Assembly: GCF_014863545.1 (NCBI RefSeq)
Contig: NZ_CP062260.1
Coordinates: 744,001-808,000 of the forward strand
DNA from: Paenibacillus sp. JNUCC32
GTDB taxonomy: Bacteria; Bacillota; Bacilli; Paenibacillales; Paenibacillaceae
Direction: 5' to 3'
DNA: 64,000 nucleotides
Below, piece after piece: positions 1 through 7,366 of the stretch. The position numbers were made by a program, and so were the translations under genes. Position 1 is the stretch's first letter; each line of letters opens with the position of its first letter. Below the pieces are notes generated by a model, which was not told the origin of the DNA, ran no database searches, and was given only the letters and a program-made list of their open reading frames with translations.

Positions 1-114
1 GCTTTCATTGATAAAGGCCGGGCCCCGTCCTGTTTCGAGTTCTCTATGCCTCAGTCAGAAAGCACAATGCAATTAAGTCGGGTACTAGTGGATACCAATA
101 TCATGATCTGTATC
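1..114. other. Window edge without a recognisable gene
   Basis: Only the sequence just downstream of lgt is present. I see no convincing reading frame, hairpin with a T-run, or other element here. Confidence 0.4.
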
Positions 115-873
115 TTAAGTCGTCATCTTTTTTTGAGTCCGGGTTAAGAATACGATGCACGTGAGCAAAACAACGGTTAATGCGATCCACTGCGAAGTAG
201 CAAGAGAACCGAACTGGCCTCGGATGATATCGCCTCTGAAAAATTCGATAATAAATCTACCTAAACTATAAAGTATGAGATAAAGACCTGCTATTAGGCC
301 GTTAGGTCTTTTTCTTCTAGCCATATAAATCAGCAAGAAAAAAATAGAAAAGCTGAATACGCTCTCTAATATTTGCGTAGGAATGAGTTTGACATCATTC
401 GGGGCAAGCTCGGAATCGTGAAACGTAATTCCAAACCACCCCTCCGTTTCTTCACCATAACAGCAACCGGCGAGAAGGCAGCCGATTCTTCCAAAGCCCT
501 GCGCTAATGCAAGGGAGGGCACAAAAAGGTCAAGGTATTTTAGAAAGTTTATCTTTTTCTTCTTACAATAGGCATAACCGACCCCAATCCCCCCAATAAT
601 TCCACCGTACACCACGAATCCTTCCGAAAAATTCAGAACCATCGAAGGATCCTGGACGATATGGTTCATCTGAGTGATCCAAAACAAAAGCTTAGCGCCG
701 ACCAACCCGCCTAATAAGCTCCAAAAAGTCAGAGAGGAAACATGGGAGAGTTCTACTTGTCTGGAAGCTGCTCTATGAGCAACAACCTTGTAAGCAATCA
801 GGATTCCGATTGCAATCATCAATCCATAGCCGTAAATGGTCAGAGGTCCGATATGAATGAGTTCATTGTGCAT
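115..873 (-). CDS. lgt: Prolipoprotein diacylglyceryl transferase (Lgt)
   Basis: Integral membrane enzyme that moves a diacylglyceryl group from phosphatidylglycerol to the lipobox cysteine of prolipoproteins, the first step of lipoprotein maturation. The 252-residue protein has the family layout: an N-terminal IGPLTIYGYGLMIAIG segment, about seven hydrophobic segments, and the signature GRIGCLLAGCCYG near residues 128-140, followed by a late LGRFIIEFFRGD helix. The ATG at 873 has AGGAGATG just upstream. It lies downstream of, and on the same strand as, the BlaI/M56 pair, and its promoter carries the same operator as blaI (926-940), so it is probably repressed by that BlaI. Most Firmicutes keep a housekeeping lgt beside hprK; those genes are absent here, so this may be an inducible second copy (inference). 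Confidence 0.93.
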   Translation of the reverse strand: MHNELIHIGPLTIYGYGLMIAIGILIAYKVVAHRAASRQVELSHVSSLTFWSLLGGLVGAKLLFWITQMNHIVQDPSMVLNFSEGFVVYGGIIGGIGVGYAYCKKKKINFLKYLDLFVPSLALAQGFGRIGCLLAGCCYGEETEGWFGITFHDSELAPNDVKLIPTQILESVFSFSIFFLLIYMARRKRPNGLIAGLYLILYSLGRFIIEFFRGDIIRGQFGSLATSQWIALTVVLLTCIVFLTRTQKKMTT

Positions 874-925
874 ATGTTCATCTCCTATTTGATAAAATTC
901 TTCCGTCTAAACGCGATGTGATTGA

Positions 926-940
926 ACTACATATTGTAGT
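926..940 (-). promoter_or_regulatory. BlaI-type operator in the lgt promoter
   Basis: ACTACATATTGTAGT is a perfect inverted repeat (6-bp arms, 3-nt centre) and differs at two positions from the 15-bp core of the operator before blaI. Read on the minus strand it contains TACAAT, a good -10 element, in the same register relative to the dyad centre as the blaI -10. The start codon of lgt is about 53 bp downstream. The matching -35 is poor. Confidence 0.75.
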
Positions 941-961
941 GTAATTATTCAAAAAAAGGGA

Positions 962-1762
962 TTATGAATCCCCGCCCAACATGAGGAGCAGCAAAATGGA
1001 ACAGGATCTCAGAAAAGGCTTCAGCAGGGCTAACGGAACATTCACGCCTCGATCAGGCTCAAGAACCTGCATGACCCGGTACTCCAATGTCGTATTCGCA
1101 AAATGCACGGCTGTCTCATACCGCTGAAGCTTTCCGAGTTTCGCTAATTGTAATAAGACGCTGCCTAAATACTGCTCCGTACCCATCTGCCGGATGGCGT
1201 AGCGGTCAGCAAACAGCTCTTGCCACGTCTGATAGTAGCGAAGAATCGGTTTAACGATCGGCAAATATCCAAAGGCGTCTGCCAGCAAGGCCGAAAAAAA
1301 CATTTTTAATCCATCGTAATTGCAGCAGTGATATCGTTCATGCAGTAAAATCGCCTTTATTTCCTTGTCAGTAAACATCGCTAAAACGGTAGTGGATACG
1401 ACAATTCTCGGTCGCAGAAGACCCATCGTCAGAGCCACAAAGGCATCGTCCTGTACCACGATGATTTCCGTGCCCCAGTCGCGGTATTTGTAATTGAGCC
1501 GCTTGGTTAATTTGTCGTGCCTGTTGGCACGGAAGTGCCTTAACCATTTGTGCGATAAAACCAACTGCCGGGTACTTCGCCAAATGATCTGACCAAGGGT
1601 ATACGCAATGACAATGTCGATTAAGGCGTAATTCAGTACGGGGCCTTGAACCACTCCGTTTCGAATCTGGTTTGTAATGAGCATTCCCATATGTACCATG
1701 ACAACAGCTACGAATGCGATCATCAGCGCGTAGGCACATCTTAGCCGTATGGTAGGATTCAT
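962..1762 (-). CDS. M56 family membrane metallopeptidase (BlaR1/MecR1-like, no sensor domain)
   Basis: Membrane zinc protease expected to cleave or inactivate the BlaI-type repressor encoded just before it. The 266-residue protein has two N-terminal hydrophobic segments (about 10-30 and 45-60), a cytoplasmic stretch with HERYH (residues 141-145, the HExxH zinc site), a downstream ELFADRYA where the glutamate is the usual third ligand, and a last hydrophobic segment near 247-262. It stops there, so the penicillin-binding sensor domain of BlaR1 (total about 585 residues) is missing; the signal it senses is unknown. Its ATG overlaps the blaI stop by 4 bp, indicating translational coupling. Confidence 0.85.
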   Translation of the reverse strand: MNPTIRLRCAYALMIAFVAVVMVHMGMLITNQIRNGVVQGPVLNYALIDIVIAYTLGQIIWRSTRQLVLSHKWLRHFRANRHDKLTKRLNYKYRDWGTEIIVVQDDAFVALTMGLLRPRIVVSTTVLAMFTDKEIKAILLHERYHCCNYDGLKMFFSALLADAFGYLPIVKPILRYYQTWQELFADRYAIRQMGTEQYLGSVLLQLAKLGKLQRYETAVHFANTTLEYRVMQVLEPDRGVNVPLALLKPFLRSCSILLLLMLGGDS

Positions 1763-2190
1763 TGCTTTTTCCCGCGTTTGATATCGTTTAATTTACGCTC
1801 CAGCTTTGCGATCACCTCGGGATCGACATCATCCAGCGCATCGATCATGTGGTTCACGACCAAGCTCCCATATTCTTGAATGAGTCCCTGCGACACTTCT
1901 TTCGTCTGTTCGGTGAGAAATTGCTCCCTCGACTGCAGCGGACTGAACTTGGCTGCCCGTGTCCGGCCGGTTCCCATCATTGCCTTTGTCAGCAGGCCTT
2001 TATCCAGAAGACGATTCATGACGGTCATCACCGTATTGATCGAGATCGGGCTCTCCTGATTCAGGATCGACTGCACTTCCTTGATACTCAGTGCTTCCGA
2101 AGACCAGAGAATATCCATAATTCTTGACTCCAGTGGTCCAAAAAATCGATTCAGGCCCTCGCCATCGATATTCATTTTCTTAATCTTCAT
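1759..2190 (-). CDS. BlaI/MecI/CopY family transcriptional repressor
   Basis: Winged-helix dimeric repressor of 143 residues, the usual family length (about 120-140). The N-terminal RIMDILWSSEALSIKEVQ and the INTVMTVMNRLLDKGLL recognition region match the family, followed by a C-terminal dimerisation helix. The start ATG at 2190 is preceded by AGGTGAGATAGGA. A perfect palindrome lies 14-34 bp upstream of the start and covers the -10, so it probably represses itself, the co-transcribed protease and, through a second operator, lgt. No beta-lactamase gene is nearby, so the role is unlikely to be penicillin resistance. Confidence 0.9.
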   Translation of the reverse strand: MKIKKMNIDGEGLNRFFGPLESRIMDILWSSEALSIKEVQSILNQESPISINTVMTVMNRLLDKGLLTKAMMGTGRTRAAKFSPLQSREQFLTEQTKEVSQGLIQEYGSLVVNHMIDALDDVDPEVIAKLERKLNDIKRGKKQ

Positions 2191-2203
2191 TCCTATCTCA
2201 CCT

Positions 2204-2242
2204 CATACTACACATCGTAGTATGGCTGTGAACAAAAGTCAA
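2204..2242 (-). promoter_or_regulatory. blaI promoter with overlapping palindromic operator
   Basis: On the minus strand, -35 TTGACT (plus 2237-2242), a 17-bp spacer and -10 TACGAT (plus 2214-2219). The -10 sits inside a perfect inverted repeat with arms CATACTAC (2204-2211) and GTAGTATG (2217-2224). This resembles the known BlaI/MecI operator core TACTA-N-TAGTA. No gene is on the plus strand until 2442. Confidence 0.8.
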
Positions 2243-2441
2243 CTTCCCTTCAGCCACTTTCCTCCTAAGTGGTGATCATAGCTTTTCCCTCTGTTCGTTC
2301 TGTAGTGTATTCTTCATAAGTCGGACGCTGCACTGGTGACTGAAAACGTCCGTGACAAAAGGTTTTTTGCCGTGCAGTCGAGAATAGAAGAGTATAGGAG
2401 AAGTTCAATGAGGATTAATTTAATGCAAAGGGCGATTACGA

Positions 2442-2975
2442 ATGGAAGAATTTCCGATGATTGAAACCAACAGACTGTTCATGCGAGAATTAACACTTGA
2501 TGATGCTGAATCCATATACAGGCACTTTTCTTACCACGAAGTCACAAAATTTATGGATATCGAAGCATGTAAAGACATACATGAAGCAGTGGACATTATT
2601 ACGTTTCATATCCATGATTCGGGCTGCAGGTACGGGCTGTTCGGAAAAGACAAGAACGAACTCATTGGAACATGTGGGTTTCATTGTTGGATAAAGGACG
2701 AAGAAGAAACAAGAGCTGAGATCGGTTTTGATCTATCCCCGGATTACTGGGGGAAAGGATTCATGCAAGAGGCTCTGCATGAACTGATTCCGATAGGGTT
2801 TAATTTGATGAAACTTGATTGTATCGAAGCGACAACGGAAATTGAAAACGTTCAATCACAAAGGTTATTAGAGAAGATGGGATTCACTAAAGAGCCTGAT
2901 TTAAAGGATCGTTTGATGTATTTTACATTATATAAAAATCAAAATAGAAGGATGATTCAGGAGGGGATAGAGTGA
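2442..2975 (+). CDS. GNAT N-acetyltransferase (RimJ/RimL type)
   Basis: Acetyl-CoA-dependent N-acetyltransferase, 177 residues. The opening IETNRLFMRELTLDDAESIY is the typical RimJ/RimL start; the acetyl-CoA-binding region is DYWGKGFMQEAL (about residues 103-114), and the C-terminal IENVQSQRLLEKMGF is the usual last helix. The substrate (ribosomal protein, antibiotic or metabolite) cannot be told. The ATG at 2442 has only a weak AAAGGG site; an in-frame ATG at 2457 just before IETNRL is possible. The stop overlaps the next gene by 4 bp. Confidence 0.85.
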   Translation: MEEFPMIETNRLFMRELTLDDAESIYRHFSYHEVTKFMDIEACKDIHEAVDIITFHIHDSGCRYGLFGKDKNELIGTCGFHCWIKDEEETRAEIGFDLSPDYWGKGFMQEALHELIPIGFNLMKLDCIEATTEIENVQSQRLLEKMGFTKEPDLKDRLMYFTLYKNQNRRMIQEGIE

Positions 2976-3478
2976 CCGAAAGATTTCAGTTGAAAAATGT
3001 TGGTGTCGAGGATCCTTCAGATGAAAGCGGCATGTCGGGGTTTGGGTATCTTGCGTTGTTCCAATGTAATGTCGAATATCGTTTCAGCACGGAAGACATG
3101 AGTGTGAAGGAAGCGGAAATTTACATACAAGACGTGCTGAATCAGCTGCCGGCTGAAACCGTACATGGAATATGCAAGAAAGCATGCGAGTGGAAAGACC
3201 TCAAAATGTCCAGCGATACGGCTGATTATCCTCCCGGGTTAGGTGAGGTGTATGGAGCGGATATTTTGGAGTTTATGTCCGTAGAGCAAGTTGATCTTTA
3301 TCGAAATCCTTATGGTCGAAACGATCATACTTTCGGAGCCATCCTGGGTGGAGGAGCAGAGTGGGACTCTGAAAATGGCCTGGAAATTGTGATACGGGGC
3401 AGTGAGGTTCTAGAGGTGCGTGAGTATTTAGGATATGGCGCAGACGCCATTTGGAGCGAAACCGACGAAAGTGAATAA
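2972..3478 (+). CDS. Hypothetical protein, possibly DUF6985-like
   Basis: A 168-residue acidic soluble protein starting with GTG in a GTGA overlap with the preceding acetyltransferase; GGAGGGG just upstream supports this start. It has no signal peptide, membrane segment or catalytic motif that I recognise. The glycine-rich ILGGGAEWDSENGLEIVIRG near residues 117-136 and the LEVREYLGYGADAIW end recall small immunity-like or DUF6985 proteins, but this is only an impression. Coupling with the GNAT gene suggests a two-gene operon. Confidence 0.6.
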   Translation: MTERFQLKNVGVEDPSDESGMSGFGYLALFQCNVEYRFSTEDMSVKEAEIYIQDVLNQLPAETVHGICKKACEWKDLKMSSDTADYPPGLGEVYGADILEFMSVEQVDLYRNPYGRNDHTFGAILGGGAEWDSENGLEIVIRGSEVLEVREYLGYGADAIWSETDESE

Positions 3479-3585
3479 GAAAGAGCGGTGCATCGGCAGC
3501 CAGCGATTTTTAAATCGTTTAGGGCTCTGACATCCTATAACAAGGTGTCTGCGCTGTGTGATGCTTGTAAAATGGGGGTGGTGTT

Positions 3586-4134
3586 TTGGTCAGGCAAGCG
3601 GTTTTTATAGATAGGGACGGAACTCTTGGAGGAACTGACCGGGTTGTTTTGCCCGGTGAATTTGAGCTTTATCCGAAGGTAAAGGATTCGATTCAATCTC
3701 TCAGAGCCGCTGGGATGCTTATTTGTTCGTTTACGAATCAACCTGGAATTGCTCGTGGCGAAGCAACGATGGGAGAATTCGAGTCGGAATTGTCAGCCTT
3801 TGGTTTTGACAAGATCTATCTTTGTGCGCATGAGCATGGAGCAGGTTGTGAATGTAGAAAGCCATCCGCAGGGATGCTGTTGAAAGCCGCAGAAGACAAT
3901 CATCTGGACTTAGCCAAGTGTTATGTCATTGGGGACAGGTGGACGGATATGGTGGCTGCCAAAGAAGCCGGCTGCAAGAAAGCGTTAGTGATGACAGGGG
4001 CCGGAGCCAAGGAACTGGAAAAATATAATAACCACGAGTACTTCGGCAAATGGAAAGATGCGTATCCTGATTTTATCGCGACAGACTTGAATGAAGCCGT
4101 GACATGGATATTAGAAGGGGGAGTAAATAAATGA
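3586..4134 (+). CDS. HAD-IIIA family hydrolase (GmhB/HisB-type phosphatase)
   Basis: Phosphatase of the HAD superfamily, 182 residues. Motif I is FIDRDGTLGG (nucleophile and acid aspartates at about residues 9 and 11), motif II is SFTNQPGIARGE, a cysteine/histidine cluster (CAHEHGAGCECRKP) resembles the zinc loop of heptose-bisphosphate and histidinol phosphatases, and motif III/IV is YVIGDRWTDMVAAKEAG. The TTG start at 3586 follows GGGGGTGG with good spacing. The stop overlaps the next NUDIX gene by 4 bp. The substrate is unknown; no heptose or histidine genes are adjacent. Confidence 0.85.
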   Translation: MVRQAVFIDRDGTLGGTDRVVLPGEFELYPKVKDSIQSLRAAGMLICSFTNQPGIARGEATMGEFESELSAFGFDKIYLCAHEHGAGCECRKPSAGMLLKAAEDNHLDLAKCYVIGDRWTDMVAAKEAGCKKALVMTGAGAKELEKYNNHEYFGKWKDAYPDFIATDLNEAVTWILEGGVNK

Positions 4135-4538
4135 ATCCAGCCAAGCATTTTGTGTCTGCCGCTGCCATCGTAATCAATGAAAAGGACGAGATTTTGCTCA
4201 TTAAAGGACCGCAGCGAGGATGGGAGATGCCTGGGGGCGTCGTGGAGATCGGAGAATCTCCCGAACAAGCTGCGATTAGGGAAACGAAGGAAGAATCGGG
4301 GATCGATATAGAAATCATGCAGTTTTGCGGTATCTTCCATAATGTGAAAGACAGTATATGCAATACATTGTTTCTGGCCAAGCCCGTTGGAGGAGTTCCG
4401 ATCATAACCGAAGAGAGTTTGGAGACTGGTTTTTTTCCAATCGAAGAAGCACTGCAGATGGTTAACTTTATGAACTTTCGGGCGCGAATTGAAATGTGTT
4501 TAAACCCGGCGGCACATCCGATCTATGTCGAGTTCTAG
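4131..4538 (+). CDS. NUDIX hydrolase
   Basis: Pyrophosphohydrolase acting on nucleoside-diphosphate-X compounds, 135 residues. The NUDIX box runs from GGVVEIGE through QAAIRETKEESGI (about residues 31-54) with all catalytic positions (RE-x2-EE-x-G) intact. The ATG overlaps the stop of the HAD phosphatase in ATGA with GGGGGAG upstream, so the two are translationally coupled and may act in sequence on a nucleotide-like substrate (inference). Confidence 0.88.
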   Translation: MNPAKHFVSAAAIVINEKDEILLIKGPQRGWEMPGGVVEIGESPEQAAIRETKEESGIDIEIMQFCGIFHNVKDSICNTLFLAKPVGGVPIITEESLETGFFPIEEALQMVNFMNFRARIEMCLNPAAHPIYVEF

Positions 4539-4621
4539 AATCGTGAGGGTTTCGGAATGCTGCTTATTTTTACAAGAAAGGTTGTGTTTGGATGCTATAT
4601 GATTTGCAAGGTGAAGGGAAT

Positions 4622-5131
4622 ATGTCAACGATCGTGGGCATGTTATATGGCGCTGTCAGAGAGAACAGTGAGAGGCTAAAGTCCGTATCCGAGGGCATGT
4701 CGCAAGAGGAAGTTGATTATAAGGGACCTGGTGGTCATTATAATAGCGCCGCTCAATTAATAAAACATATCACGTACGTTGATCTGAATTGGGTTTATCG
4801 GATCAAAAGAGAGGTGCTCCCCCCGTCGTTAAAGGACGAGTACGGCCCGATGATCGATGAACATAACAAGCTGCCAATGGTCAGAGGGATCTCTCTGGAC
4901 ACGCTCCTATCTAAATATGAAGTTGTATTCAATTTACTGAAAGATGCATGCTCGCAGTTAACGGATGCCGATCTGGATCGCATCGTCACATTCGGACACG
5001 AGAATGAAAAGCAAGCCACCCTTCGCTGGGGCTTGTGGCATATGGCCGACCATAACCGTTATCATCAGGCCCATATTAATCAGCTTAGAAAGTGGTACTC
5101 CGAGCAAAGGAGTGGAATGGAAAGTGAGTAG
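4622..5131 (+). CDS. DinB-like family protein
   Basis: Four-helix-bundle protein of the DinB/YfiT superfamily, many members of which bind a metal through three histidines and act as thiol-dependent transferases. Candidate ligands are His in QLIKHITYVD, and His-x3-His in WHMADHNRYHQAH near the C-terminus. I chose the ATG at 4622 (169 residues, start MSTIVGML) because AAGGTGAAGGG precedes it; an ATG at 4592 would add ten residues unlike the family. Function unknown. It stands alone, with about 50-85 bp on each side. Confidence 0.8.
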   Translation: MSTIVGMLYGAVRENSERLKSVSEGMSQEEVDYKGPGGHYNSAAQLIKHITYVDLNWVYRIKREVLPPSLKDEYGPMIDEHNKLPMVRGISLDTLLSKYEVVFNLLKDACSQLTDADLDRIVTFGHENEKQATLRWGLWHMADHNRYHQAHINQLRKWYSEQRSGMESE

Positions 5132-5182
5132 AAGGGAAGTTATTTTGTAATATAGCTTCCCCCTAAGAAAGGACATAAAACC

Positions 5183-5926
5183 ATGATGACGCATAAAGAA
5201 ATGATACATATCGTGCAGACCCAGCTGGCGATTGATCTGAATTGTACGGTGGATGACTTAAACGGGGAAAAAGACCGCGTGATTTTTGTAGACGCCAGAG
5301 AGAATCCAGGGCGGAGACCGTATCCGAGAAACGAACGTTATTTCGAAATGTTGTCGATGGGCAAATCGATTGTGGTGTCGGCTACGCCGGAACGGCTGGC
5401 GATTGCCAAAACGTTTATGCAAGGGAAAGACAGGGATACGATTTTTTCGCTGCCGTTTATTAGGGGGCTTTATTTGCATTTTCTCCCGGATCTAGAGAGA
5501 ATCCAGCCGATGCCGCCACCGGCCGGGGTTTCGTATGAAGTGGTGGAGGAGAATGAGATTTCAAGGCTTATGGGGCTTGAGGGATTGGAGGATGCCATTG
5601 TAACCGACCCGGGGCGTCCTTATCAGACGGTATTGGCCGTAATCGCCAAGCACAATGGCAGGATTGTTGGCATGGCAGGGGCTTGTAACGTGTGTGCCGC
5701 GATGTGGCAAATCGGAATCGAGGTACTCCCTGGCTTTCGCCAAATGGGATTGGCGTCTTATCTTGTAAACCGTTTAACGTTTGAGGTATTACATCGCGGA
5801 CGCGTGCCGACTTATGATGTGATCTCTAGCAATATCGCCTCCCAAAGAGTGGCTTACCGAGTGGCATACTACCCGGCGTTCGTGACGGATTGGCGAGTTG
5901 ATTTTAGGGATTTCGAGTCTAACTAA
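5183..5926 (+). CDS. GNAT family N-acetyltransferase
   Basis: A 247-residue protein with an N-terminal region of unknown fold (1-110) and a C-terminal GNAT domain. The acetyl-CoA-binding segment is EVLPGFRQMGLASYLVNRL (about residues 190-208), preceded by GMAGACNVCAAMWQIGIEV, which looks like strands beta 4/5, and followed by SSNIASQRVAYRVAYYPAF. Such long proteins occur in Bacillales as GCN5-like enzymes of unknown substrate. AAAGGACATAAAACC precedes the ATG; two successive ATG codons leave the exact start open. Confidence 0.78.
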   Translation: MMTHKEMIHIVQTQLAIDLNCTVDDLNGEKDRVIFVDARENPGRRPYPRNERYFEMLSMGKSIVVSATPERLAIAKTFMQGKDRDTIFSLPFIRGLYLHFLPDLERIQPMPPPAGVSYEVVEENEISRLMGLEGLEDAIVTDPGRPYQTVLAVIAKHNGRIVGMAGACNVCAAMWQIGIEVLPGFRQMGLASYLVNRLTFEVLHRGRVPTYDVISSNIASQRVAYRVAYYPAFVTDWRVDFRDFESN

Positions 5927-5963
5927 ACCAATATTCAAAAAATAAATTTACCGAAGGGGGCGT

Positions 5964-6431
5964 ATGCCAAAAATGAAGATTGTCGAACTCAATGGAATGA
6001 ATTTAGTAGGAATAAGAGTAGTATGCCCTGGCGACCAGTATGTCCATGAGATTCCAGAGGCTTCTGTCGTACTTAAGGAAAGGCTGAATGAGATATCTGG
6101 GGTTGTACAACCAGCAAGATTGATTGGGGCATTCTTCGTTGAGGATGTAACGGAAGAGGAGGATGGTTACTGGGTATGTGTTGAAGTGAATGACATAAGG
6201 GAAGTTCCAGAAGGTATGGTATCTGTAGTAGTTCCGAAACAAAAATATGCAGTCCAACGACATAAGGGACCTAATTATGAAATTAGAAATACATATGACG
6301 AGCTCCACAACTGGATAAAAGAAAATAAACATGAAAGATTGCTAAGATCCTGGCATCTGGAGATTTCAGATGAATGGGGACATGGGGATGTCAATCATAT
6401 CGAAGTAGACTTGTATGACACCATTAAATAG
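5964..6431 (+). CDS. GyrI-like / AraC effector-binding domain protein
   Basis: A single-domain protein of 155 residues resembling the GyrI-like small-molecule-binding domain (as in BmrR C-terminus and SbmC). Matching features are the opening VELNGMNLVGIRVVCPGD, the central YWVCVEVNDIREVPEGMVSVVVPKQKYAV and the final NHIEVDLYDTI. There is no DNA-binding domain, so it would bind a ligand or protein by itself. GAAGGGGGCGT precedes the ATG. The gene at 10002 encodes a second protein of the same kind. Confidence 0.75.
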   Translation: MPKMKIVELNGMNLVGIRVVCPGDQYVHEIPEASVVLKERLNEISGVVQPARLIGAFFVEDVTEEEDGYWVCVEVNDIREVPEGMVSVVVPKQKYAVQRHKGPNYEIRNTYDELHNWIKENKHERLLRSWHLEISDEWGHGDVNHIEVDLYDTIK

Positions 6432-6444
6432 ATGCAGCAGCTAA

Positions 6445-6473
6445 TTGCGCCTTCCATAACTTGCTGATATAAT
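6445..6473 (+). promoter_or_regulatory. Promoter of the fusB-type gene
   Basis: -35 TTGCGC (6445-6450), 17-bp spacer, perfect -10 TATAAT (6468-6473). Transcription would start near 6480, giving a leader of about 200 nt before the fusB-type start. Confidence 0.65.
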
Positions 6474-6506
6474 TTTGCGTATGAAATGGGATTGGGGGTT
6501 ACACCG

Positions 6507-6557
6507 ATGGCAATGCTGAATTGCTCATTAGCTAGGAAGTCCTCATGCAAAGCCTGA
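6507..6557 (+). CDS. Putative leader peptide of the fusB-type gene
   Basis: A 16-codon frame (MAMLNCSLARKSSCKA) with ATG at 6507 and a GGGGG ribosome site 8 nt upstream (6494-6498). Its last codons and stop TGA (6555-6557) overlap the left arm of an 11-bp inverted repeat. Ribosome position at its end could therefore control folding of the leader RNA, as in drug-inducible translational attenuators. It is supported only by this arrangement. Confidence 0.5.
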   Translation: MAMLNCSLARKSSCKA

Positions 6558-6672
6558 TCTGGGGCGATACTTTGCGTGGGGTGCGATAGGATGAATTCGA
6601 TCGCCCAAACTTAACTTTATCGTTTCTAATAACAGGCTTTGCACCTTATTGAACTTGAATAAGAATAAGGGG
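6546..6672 (+). promoter_or_regulatory. Candidate translational attenuator of the fusB-type gene
   Basis: Arm TGCAAAGCCTG (6546-6556) pairs perfectly with CAGGCTTTGCA (6633-6643). A smaller pair GGGCGAT/ATCGCCC (6562-6568, 6600-6606) lies inside. Directly after the right arm, CCTTATT (6644-6650) pairs with AATAAGG (6664-6670), which covers most of the ribosome site AAGGGG (6667-6672) of the main gene. No T-run follows, so control is more likely translational than by termination. Confidence 0.55.
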
Positions 6673-6681
6673 CTGAAAGCT

Positions 6682-7329
6682 ATGAGTACGACATTTATTA
6701 GAAACCACCAGTTTAACGTGATTAAAAAACAATCGGAATTCCTTCTGAAGACGCTGCGAACCGTTGCGGATCGACGCGTTCTGGAAACCGTCAGGTTCAG
6801 TTCTGTTGCCAACATCATGGATGCCTTTCCATCGCTGACCGAGGATCAGAAGCGGATGCTGGGCCAAGTCTCCACATTCGAGAAGGCCGAGGATTTCGAG
6901 CGATATCTGAACGACTTGGAACCTTACCTGGAGTCGTTTCCGACGATTACGCCAAAACAGATTCAGAAGTTATTTCCTAAAAATAAGAAATTGAAATTAC
7001 CGGATCTGACCTCGATCGATTTTCGATACGTAACCTATTTGGGCTGGGTCGATATTGCCAGCAACAGGTTATTTATCGTATATCCGTTCGAAGGACGCTT
7101 CATCGGGATCGAGGGGAGAATCACCCCGACCAACAAGAAAGGGTACTGCCTCTTCTGCAATCGGCATCAAGAGCTCGCCTTGTTCTCGGTCAAGACCAAG
7201 CCGTCCGGTGCTTCGGCGGATAATCTGTCTGCCATAAGCCATTATGTTTGTCTGGAGAGCCAAGGCTGCAATCACAGCATTACCGACACGGCAGCTCTGG
7301 AGAAGTTCATTCTCTCCGCCAGCAAATAA
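6682..7329 (+). CDS. FusB/FusC-type elongation factor G-binding protein
   Basis: Cytoplasmic protein that binds EF-G and frees it from fusidic acid-stalled ribosomes; FusB/FusC give fusidic acid resistance in staphylococci. Starting at the ATG at 6682 gives 215 residues, close to FusB (213). The N-terminal helical part (FIRNHQFNVIKKQSEFLLKT) precedes a C-terminal domain with GYCLFCNRHQELALFSVKTK and a zinc site formed by Cys156, Cys159, Cys190 and Cys196. AAGGGG lies 10 nt before the start; an upstream in-frame start at 6649 would destroy the leader arrangement. Chromosomal homologues in Bacillales may serve translation in general rather than drug resistance. Confidence 0.85.
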   Translation: MSTTFIRNHQFNVIKKQSEFLLKTLRTVADRRVLETVRFSSVANIMDAFPSLTEDQKRMLGQVSTFEKAEDFERYLNDLEPYLESFPTITPKQIQKLFPKNKKLKLPDLTSIDFRYVTYLGWVDIASNRLFIVYPFEGRFIGIEGRITPTNKKGYCLFCNRHQELALFSVKTKPSGASADNLSAISHYVCLESQGCNHSITDTAALEKFILSASK

Positions 7330-7337
7330 CAAATTAG

Positions 7338-7366
7338 AAATAGGCTGCCCTAGAGGCAGCCTATTT
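7338..7366. terminator. Bidirectional terminator between fusB-type gene and TetR gene
   Basis: Perfect 12-bp stem AAATAGGCTGCC / GGCAGCCTATTT (7338-7349 and 7355-7366) with a 5-nt loop, between convergent genes; it overlaps the TetR stop codon. Confidence 0.8.

Noticed and set aside
115..2190. Beta-lactam resistance locus
   Set aside because: BlaI and M56 proteins are present, but there is no beta-lactamase or PBP2a gene and the M56 protein lacks the penicillin sensor.
2317..2355. CGGACG/CGTCCG inverted repeat upstream of the first GNAT gene
   Set aside because: Six-base arms with a long loop and no T-run; could easily occur by chance.
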